From: Piliocolobus tephrosceles
Lineage: Eukaryota; Chordata; Mammalia; Primates; Cercopithecidae
Length of the DNA: 64,000 nucleotides
NCBI RefSeq assembly: GCF_002776525.5
Contig: NC_045452.1
Coordinates: forward strand, 25,671,189-25,735,188
Direction: 5' to 3'
The notes beneath the pieces were generated by a model, which had not been told where the DNA came from, did no database searches, and saw only the letters and a list, made by a program, of their open reading frames with translations. Both the position numbers and the translations under genes were made by a program. Positions 58,030-64,000 of the stretch are shown here, piece after piece (the first letter of the stretch is position 1; each line of letters opens with the position of its first letter).

Positions 58030-58610
58030 CTCATATTGGGGCCTCACTGGCCCTGGGCAGTGCATGTCCAATGCCATGTCACTGTGGCAAAATAGTGACC
58101 AGCTGACAAATGCACACCCAGGACCCCAGAAATTCCACTCCTGGGTATGGGCCCAATAAGCACAAACACTGACGTCCACCAGGACTCCAGAACATCCACG
58201 GAGGCTTTATTCATGACCACCCCAAAATGAAAACGGCCTCCACGCCCAGCAACACTGGATGCGTGAAGCAGCAGTGGCATATTCGTACTGCAATGGAGCA
58301 CCGACCACAGCACAGGAAAAAACGGAGCTCCGCGCCACGTGGGTGGAGGAGCCTCGCCGTCTACACAGACGCCAGAGAGCAAAACACATGAGAGTCCTAC
58401 ACCCGACAGGTTCTGAAGAGGCAACGCCAAGCTCCGGCGAGGGAGATCAGAGCGCAGTGGCCTCTGGGAAGCAGGGGTGTCAACTGCAAGAAGCTGGAAT
58501 GTTCTGGATCTGGAAGGTGGCTGCCTGGATGTGACAGGTAAAAGGCTGTCAAGTCCCACACATGTGCCGAGTACACCTCACTGTGCATGACACCTCCACA
58601 AAAAGGCACA
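58030..58610 (+). mobile_element. Old L1 ORF2 end and 3' UTR
   Basis: 'ccccagaaattccactcctg', 'tatggcccaata'-like text and 'tggaatgttctggatctgga' match the end of old L1 ORF2 and its 3' UTR; strongly degraded and CpG-enriched. Confidence 0.65.
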
Positions 58611-58760
58611 CACCAAGCAGGCCCATGCCAGGCGTGCACGTAGGTGATTCTCACACAGTCCTCCCAGCCATGCAGTGACAGGGGGTGCTGTCACCTCCCC
58701 ACTTTACAGAGGCTTGGGGTGGTCAGGACTTTGGCCTGAGCAGCCAGTGTCCAGAGCCCG
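58610..58760 (-). mobile_element. MIR SINE, antisense
   Basis: 'gtgattctcacacagtcctc', 'ctccccactttacagaggct' resemble the MIR reverse complement. Confidence 0.6.
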
Positions 58761-59224
58761 TGTTGTTCCCCAGCACCACAGGAAACCACAGCCAACGGCT
58801 TCATAGAGGTCAGCGGCAGGACCAGGGTTCCGACCTGTTTGGGCCACATCCTCATCTCTACTACACTGTCCTCTGGGCATGAACAGGGACCCTAAATGTG
58901 GCTCTGTGTCAAACTGTGTGGACAAGAGGCAGACAGGTGGGAGGCCCACGGAGCATCAGACAGGCTTACCCAGCAGTCGGCTCCGTGGTGCATGTGACCT
59001 TGGACCGCCGCATGACCTCGCCCTTTCCTCACCATGACACAGAGCCATGGTGAGGACCCATTTGGGGAACCCACAGCACGCGCCAGCCGGCACCAGACCC
59101 GCAGACCGGGTCCCTCCCGCACACCGAGCAAGCCCTGAAAGGCCACGCTCCTGCAAAGGCTGACCTGGCCCGTGCTGACCACAGGCCCCAGGGCGAGAGC
59201 ACAAAGGAACCCAAGAGTAACTGC

Positions 59225-59370
59225 AGCAAATGCAACGCACACACCCGCCCCAGGGCCACAAGGCACAACCCCTACCCCAGGGCCACAACACACACCCCCC
59301 ACCCCAGAGCCACACAGCACACCTCCCGACCCTAGCACCACAAGGCACACGCCCCCACCCCAGCGCCATA
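59225..59370. repeat. 27-28-bp minisatellite
   Basis: 'ag(g/a/c)(g/a)ccaca' cores start at 59252, 59279, 59306, 59334 and 59362, giving a period of 27-28 bp with about 4.5 copies. It is C- and A-rich on plus. Confidence 0.85.
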
Positions 59371-60224
59371 GGGGACTGCGTGTGGCTCTGTTCACAGCCA
59401 GGTCTGGAGTCTTCCTGCAGATGTGGGGGAAGCACAAGGCCGGCCTTCCTACCCCTGGGCTTCTGACCTCCAACCCCAGCACTGGCTCACCCTCCCCCAC
59501 ACCCAGCTCTCCTCTCTGTCTTCCGGCCAACCTCCTCCCTATCCCAGCTCCCACCTGCTGCTACTCAACCTAAACCTGCTTGTCTGTCAGCCACTGGCAC
59601 CAGCAGCCCCACAGCCTGGCCTCGTCTGTCCCCTACACCAACATGGTTTCCAGCAACCTCACGGTCCACACCTGCACCCCATCCTCTGTCCTCTTTCCCA
59701 TGGGCCAGGCCACAGATGTCTCCTGCCTGTTCTGCCACCGGAAGCCCCTCTGCCCAGGCTCCAGCCCCAAGCCCTCCTGCCTCCGCCTGGACTAAGACCT
59801 TGTCCCATGAGTTCTTTCAACCCCTCCCCCAGTTCCTGCCTCCTCCGCAACACCTAGAAAATGCCCAGTCTCTTCTGTGGTGACCCAGGCTCCCCAAGCT
59901 ACTAGATGCCTTGTGTCTCATTGCAGACACTGGCCTCTCCTCAATGTCCCATCAACCACCACTGCAAAGCACTCCAAAGGCCCCCTGATAAGCCAAGCCC
60001 CAGTCCCCTCCCCACGCCCGCCTTCCTGGGTCCCTCAGCCTCGCACAGCATGGCTGCCCCCCCCCACCTCAGGCTTTGACAGGCTGCTCCCCACACCCCC
60101 AAGCCCCCTTCCAGTCCCCAAACCGTCCCGCCCCCTCCTCTGTCCCTCCTCAGACGCCTCCTCCTCCTCCTCCTCCCTCGCGAGGGCCAGGCACCCCAAG
60201 GACAGCTGCTCCGGCAGCACTCAC

Positions 60225-60319
60225 CCGATGCATGTCTTCATACTTGAGAAAAAGCACGTTCGAGTCCATGCGGTGCTCCCAGAACTCCTGCACGTGCTCA
60301 AACCAGGAGCCATAGCCCA
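60225..60319 (-). CDS. SULT4A1: SULT4A1 exon 5
   Basis: Internal coding exon of 95 bp. The acceptor reads ccctgtctccgcag (AG at 60321-60320) and the donor GTGAGT (GT at 60224-60223). It completes the split Leu codon from exon 4 (C|TG) and reads GYGSWFEHVQEFWEHRMDS, then NVLFLKYEDMHR, as expected for SULT4A1. The segment FLKYEDM matches the conserved family element near the end of the substrate/cofactor core (typically LFLxYEDM). No break or frameshift is present. It is separated from exon 6 by a 4.4-kb intron and from exon 4 by a 3.6-kb intron. Confidence 0.96.
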
Positions 60320-61234
60320 CTGCGGAGACAGGGGACGGGGTGAGCCACACAGCTGGGCAGGAGCATGCACATGGGGCTGTCCCCACCCCACAGGGCTGCC
60401 CTCCTGCCGCCCAGCAGCCGTGATGAGGACATCGTGATCCCTGCAGACACGTCCGGCAAAGGCCCCCGCAGCACTCACGTCCTGAGCCATCCCAGCCCTC
60501 CCGCCTTCAGCACACCTTGAAGACCTGACCATGGGGGTGACAGCCTCTGAGGTGGTCTCTGTGGCACCTGGCGGTGGACCGCAACAGTGCCCATTACTTT
60601 ATCTGCTTAACAAGTGGTCACCAGGAAGCCCTGGAACAAAGTCCAGAGGAACTGGGACAGGGGCCACTGGGGTTTGCTAGTGGGGACAGGGTGGGGTGTA
60701 GGACGTTGTAGGACAGATCCAGAACATGGGGCTCTGCTGGGCAAGAGGGCCACAGGCAGTAGCCTCAGTCAATCGAGGAACTCTCCATGGGAACTGAAAG
60801 CTGAAGACGGGCAGGGAGTCCTGTCCTGACCTCCAAGAAGCCAGCACTCCTGCACCCACGCCTTGGCCCTGCGCTTCCCGCGTGGCCTGCGCTGCCTCGG
60901 AGCCCCTGGTGTGCGGTGGGGCACATAGCCAGGGACCAACTCATGGGGTCTCCAGCCTGCTTTGCAGTGTTCTTTATAAAAGCTATGGATCTTCCTCTGC
61001 CTGTCACATGCGGTGACCACCACTGTAAGGGTTTCTTCCAAAGGGACCTCCATACGACAGAGAGCAAGGCGTCAGTTAAGGATCACCGGGCAGTGGGGGC
61101 TGACTGCGCTGAGCCGCGGGAAGCAGCCCAGCTGGATGAGGGGCGCTGGCTGTAGAAATGCCTCTGCTGGGCCCTGCCCCCAGGCCGCCTGCAGGATTCC
61201 CAGGGAGGAGCTGCACCCACACCCCACCAAAACC

Positions 61235-61355
61235 TCCACTTTCTGTGGAATAAAGCTGAGTCCCAGAGAAGGGAAGAGGCTTCCCCAAGTCACTAACAGG
61301 TCAGTAATCATGGGGGCCCAGACAGGGAAGCCCAAGTCACCTGACTGCAGGCCCG
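61235..61355 (-). mobile_element. MIR SINE, antisense
   Basis: 'gagtcccagagaagggaaga', 'ccccaagtcactaacaggtc' and the following segment resemble the MIR reverse complement. Confidence 0.6.
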
Positions 61356-61742
61356 TCAAGGGGAGCTAAGTCCAAGCAGATGAGCCCCTGGGGCAGAAGG
61401 AAGAGTCGAATGGCCCCGTGAACATGGAAGGTAAAGACAAACCTCACTTCATTCCAAGGAAGAATGCACCAAGATGTCAAAAACAGACATCCTCACGACA
61501 TGGAGATGCATGGGGAAAATGTGAGGACCCTGGAAGAATCAAGGCAAGAAGGACTGCACACGTGGTCCTGCACTGATGCGAGGAGCAAGTGCACCGGTCC
61601 CCGGCGCAGGAGTGGGGACGGGAACCAGCTGCAGGTTGCTGGCTAGAGAGCCTTCCCACCAGAATGCCTGAGAGGAGGGAGGACGCCGGGCCCCTCCACG
61701 CCCTTCCCTGGGCTCCACGCTGCTTTGTGAAAGGGAAGGGAA

Positions 61743-62078
61743 CCTGTCTACACAGCGTCCTCACACTGCAGGCGCCGCAGGGACCCTGTCTACACAGCGT
61801 CCGCACACTGCAGGCGCCGCAGGGACCCTGTCTACACAGCGTCCTCATACTGCAGGCGCTGCAGGGACCCTGTCTACACAGCGTCCTCATACTGCAGGCG
61901 CTGCAGGGACCCTGTCTACACAGCGTCCGCACACTGCAGGCGCCGCAGGGACCCTGTCTACACAGCGACCTCATACTGCAGGCGCCGCAGGGACCCTGTC
62001 TACGCAGCGTCCGCACACTGCAGGCGTCATAGGGTGCCTGTCATGGGGCATCCTCCCACTGCAGGTGTCACCTGCCTC
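61743..62078. repeat. 42-bp minisatellite in SULT4A1 intron 4
   Basis: Units start 'cctgtctacacagcg' at 61743, 61785, 61827, 61869, 61911, 61953 and 61995, plus a degenerate eighth at 62037. By eye copies 2 and 5 match each other, and copies 3 and 4 match each other. The period is a multiple of three, which explains the repetitive open frames of 147 and 179 codons on the two strands. Confidence 0.95.
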
Positions 62079-63667
62079 CAGGGCCCTTTGCCCTCCAGCC
62101 TTGCAGAGTTGGTTGCCAACCTCAGGCCCGGTTGTTTATGCAGGTCCCTCCTGCCATCGCCTTGTGCTGCGGTCTCTGAGCCCAGCCCGTCTAGACACGG
62201 TGTGCTTTCAGGGTTTCCATGCATATTAGTTTCCAACGTCTTCAGGACGTCAGGCAGGGGAGTCCAGCAGTCCTCAGTATGTGCGTGCTCACTGAGTGAC
62301 TATGAAGGATGGAGCACGGGGGGTGCTGAGTGGGCCTGTCTACAGGGTTTGCTGGGACCAAGGCATGTGTGTGGGACCTTGCACCCCGTGGAGGACAGGT
62401 CTGTGATTGTGGCAACATGGAGAGGCCTATATTAAAAGAACTGCCAACTGCTCTGGCCTGAGCAAGATGTTTGTAGCCTCTTCCACAGCCTCTTCCACGT
62501 GCTGGTCTGAATGTGGGCATGTCCCATGCTCTGCAGAGAGGACAGTCCATGCTGAACCCTAGGAAACAGCTTCAGAAGTCCATGAGTGTGTTGCTCCAAA
62601 TGGCTGGTGGACCACAAGGGCAGGTGCCAGGGCGGGGAGGCCGTGGGAAGAGAGGCTGGACAGAAGGTCTGGAACAGGCTCAGGGGGCTTCAGGGTGCGG
62701 GTGTGGGGTCTCCTGCTCCGTGCAGGCAGGGCCACTTCTCAGCAAGCACAGTGGAAGGAGAGGTTCAAGGGCTGGAAACAATCATTCCAGGGTTTTGAGG
62801 CCCTCGTGGGTTTTTAAACTGCAAGCAACAGAGTTGGCCTGTGGCGCCCTGCACCGCCCCGCCAAGAGGCCCCCTTCAACCAGGCCTGGCGGCAGCTCCA
62901 GGTCCACTCCCTAAGTTCCACTTAAACTCAGGGGCATTACGTTCCAGGATCTCTGCTACATGATGCATCCTAATCTTGTCACACAATTCCCCTATAGAAT
63001 CCCTGATAAGTCACACTGAACAATGCAGCTCAGCATCACTTCAGTTGGAAAATAAAATAGAAAGCGTATTTTCAGTCTTGGGTAGGGATGAGTCTCACTG
63101 TAGATTTAATTAAAGTGCAGCTTTTACGACACATTTCAAAGCTCCTCTGCTGCACACCCTACACTGCTCACTTCTGTCCCAGGACCCCCAAAAGCCACGG
63201 CCCCCATGGAAGGCAGGAGCAGAACCACACTGAGGAGCTCCTGCCACCACTCCCAAGGGACAGGCGGCCCAGCAGGGCAAGAGAGTAAGGACTGGGAGGG
63301 AGTGGGACCGAGACAGGGGGCCTGGTCCTGCCTTCCTTGAGTGCAGGGCAGGGTGGAACCCAGCCTCGCTCCTCTGCAGGGGCTGGAACGGAAGCCAGAG
63401 AACAGCACCCAGCACCCTCGGCCCGGCCGTCCTCCTCCCTGCCTCCCTGTAGCCACACGTGTACCCTGCCCCGGTGGCTTCCTGTGCCTGAGGTTCAGCC
63501 GAAGGCCCATGCCTGTCACACTTAGCTACCGTCTCCACTCCAGCCCCTGTCACTCACAGCAATGATACCTGAGCCTCCATTTTTACTGTTTCCATTCTCT
63601 CCCTGTTTGAAACCCAGGTAGGAAGGAGGGACGTTTTAACTGGGGAGCTTCTCAGACACCCCAACAG

Positions 63668-63850
63668 TGTGGTATAAGAGAAGGGCTCCAGGGTCAGATG
63701 GACCTGCTCTGACACACACCAGCTCTACGGTCTCAGCCACGTTCATGACGCCCTCAGCCTCAGTGTCTTCATCTGTAAAGTGGACCGCGGGCCTGACCTA
63801 CATGGTCCCTGTCAGAACTGGAGACCGTGCCGGGGAAGCACCCAGCACCT
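63668..63850 (+). mobile_element. MIR SINE
   Basis: 'gggctccagggtcagatgga', 'ctcagtgtcttcatctgtaa' and 'agtggaccgcgg' follow the MIR consensus order. It is about 65 bp from exon 4. Confidence 0.75.
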
Positions 63851-63913
63851 GCCAGGCCATCCACGACAACAGACAGCTCCCGTTCTAACAAGTCGCCAGG
63901 CTGCAACACTCAC

Positions 63914-64000
63914 GCTTATCGTTCATAAACCTCCGGCAGAATTCCTGGAAGGTGCCTCGGTAGCTCATGGTCCGCAGAGAGCGGTGGAACTGATAATAAG
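63914..64000 (-). CDS. SULT4A1: SULT4A1 exon 4, cut by the window edge
   Basis: The exon continues past the right edge, so its acceptor is not visible. The visible 87 bp read on the minus strand from the TAT-TAT-CAG of SYYQ, then FHRSLRTMSYRGTFQEFCRR and FMNDK, and end with a single C before a GTGAGT donor (GT at 63913-63912). The phase matches exon 5, which starts TG to form Leu. The protein match to SULT4A1 is clear. Exons 1-3, the N-terminal PAPS-loop region (human TYPKSGTS) and the promoter lie outside the window. Confidence 0.95.

Larger units (their letters stand above)
55785..60224 (-). other. SULT4A1: SULT4A1 intron 5
   Basis: Intron between exons 5 and 6. It holds MIR relics, an old L1 3' fragment, a 114-bp tandem duplication (57316-57543) and a 27-28-bp minisatellite (59225-59370). 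Nothing recognisable in 56015-57315, 57545-58025, 58765-59225 and 59370-60220, which is GC-rich and pyrimidine-rich near the exon. Confidence 0.9.
60320..63913 (-). other. SULT4A1: SULT4A1 intron 4
   Basis: Intron between exons 4 and 5. It contains two MIR relics and a 42-bp minisatellite (61743-62078). Nothing recognisable in 60320-61230, 61360-61740 and 62080-63665. Confidence 0.9.

Noticed and set aside
58892..59573. Long frames (220, 159 and 133 codons) in SULT4A1 intron 5
   Set aside because: GC-rich low-complexity and the 27-28-bp minisatellite explain them; the compositions are repetitive and frames overlap on both strands.
59877..60437. 186-codon plus-strand frame over SULT4A1 exon 5
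   Set aside because: It is the antisense of exon 5 plus C-rich intron; no independent evidence for a gene.
61477..62032. Repetitive 179- and 147-codon open frames on both strands
   Set aside because: They arise from the 42-bp minisatellite, whose period is a multiple of three, inside a SULT4A1 intron.
1..64000. tRNA, rRNA, CRISPR arrays, bacterial-type operons or viral genes
   Set aside because: None seen. The only virus-derived sequence is a probable MaLR LTR relic (290-1155) without any gene.

Overview
This window is nuclear genomic DNA from a primate, most likely an Old World monkey. It contains spliced genes with consensus splice sites, about 28 Alu elements, L1/L2/MIR repeats and assembly gaps (runs of N). 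Three young AluY copies (27768, 30661, 35288) share a 'gatccggccactg' right-arm variant that I associate with AluYRa/AluMac subfamilies of cercopithecid monkeys. The two recognisable genes, EFCAB6 and SULT4A1, are neighbours on human 22q13 and both lie on the minus strand here, so the window is the orthologous interval.

Layout. Positions 1-38,780 are the 5' part of EFCAB6 (minus strand). Only two exons are visible: the exon carrying the start codon (7292-7437) and a predicted noncoding first exon inside a CpG island (about 38,657-38,780). The 31-kb intron between them is filled with repeats: an old L1 (about 7.77-13.58 kb), a degenerate antisense L2 (14.7-16.85 kb), and a second near-full-length L1 (23.6-31.9 kb). 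The second L1 was later invaded by an HMGN2 processed pseudogene, which was itself invaded by two Alus. Positions 38.8-51.1 kb are intergenic between the EFCAB6 promoter and the SULT4A1 3' end; this part holds a 300-bp-arm inverted repeat around an assembly gap (45,337-46,036). Positions 51.1-64.0 kb are the 3' half of SULT4A1 (minus strand): exons 7, 6, 5 and a truncated exon 4, with the rest beyond the right edge. SULT4A1 introns carry three GC-rich tandem repeats and several MIR/L2 relics, but I see no Alu anywhere right of 45.0 kb.

The two genes have no known shared pathway. EFCAB6 is an EF-hand protein described as a DJ-1/androgen-receptor partner with testis-biased expression. SULT4A1 is a highly conserved, brain-enriched orphan cytosolic sulfotransferase. 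I found no RNA gene, CRISPR array, intact transposon or novel gene system. The most interesting structures are the palindrome, the nested retroelements, a fold-back rearrangement inside the L1, an Alu whose linker expanded into an AT minisatellite, and the SULT4A1 intronic minisatellite. Family names for repeats and human comparisons come from memory, not from a search.
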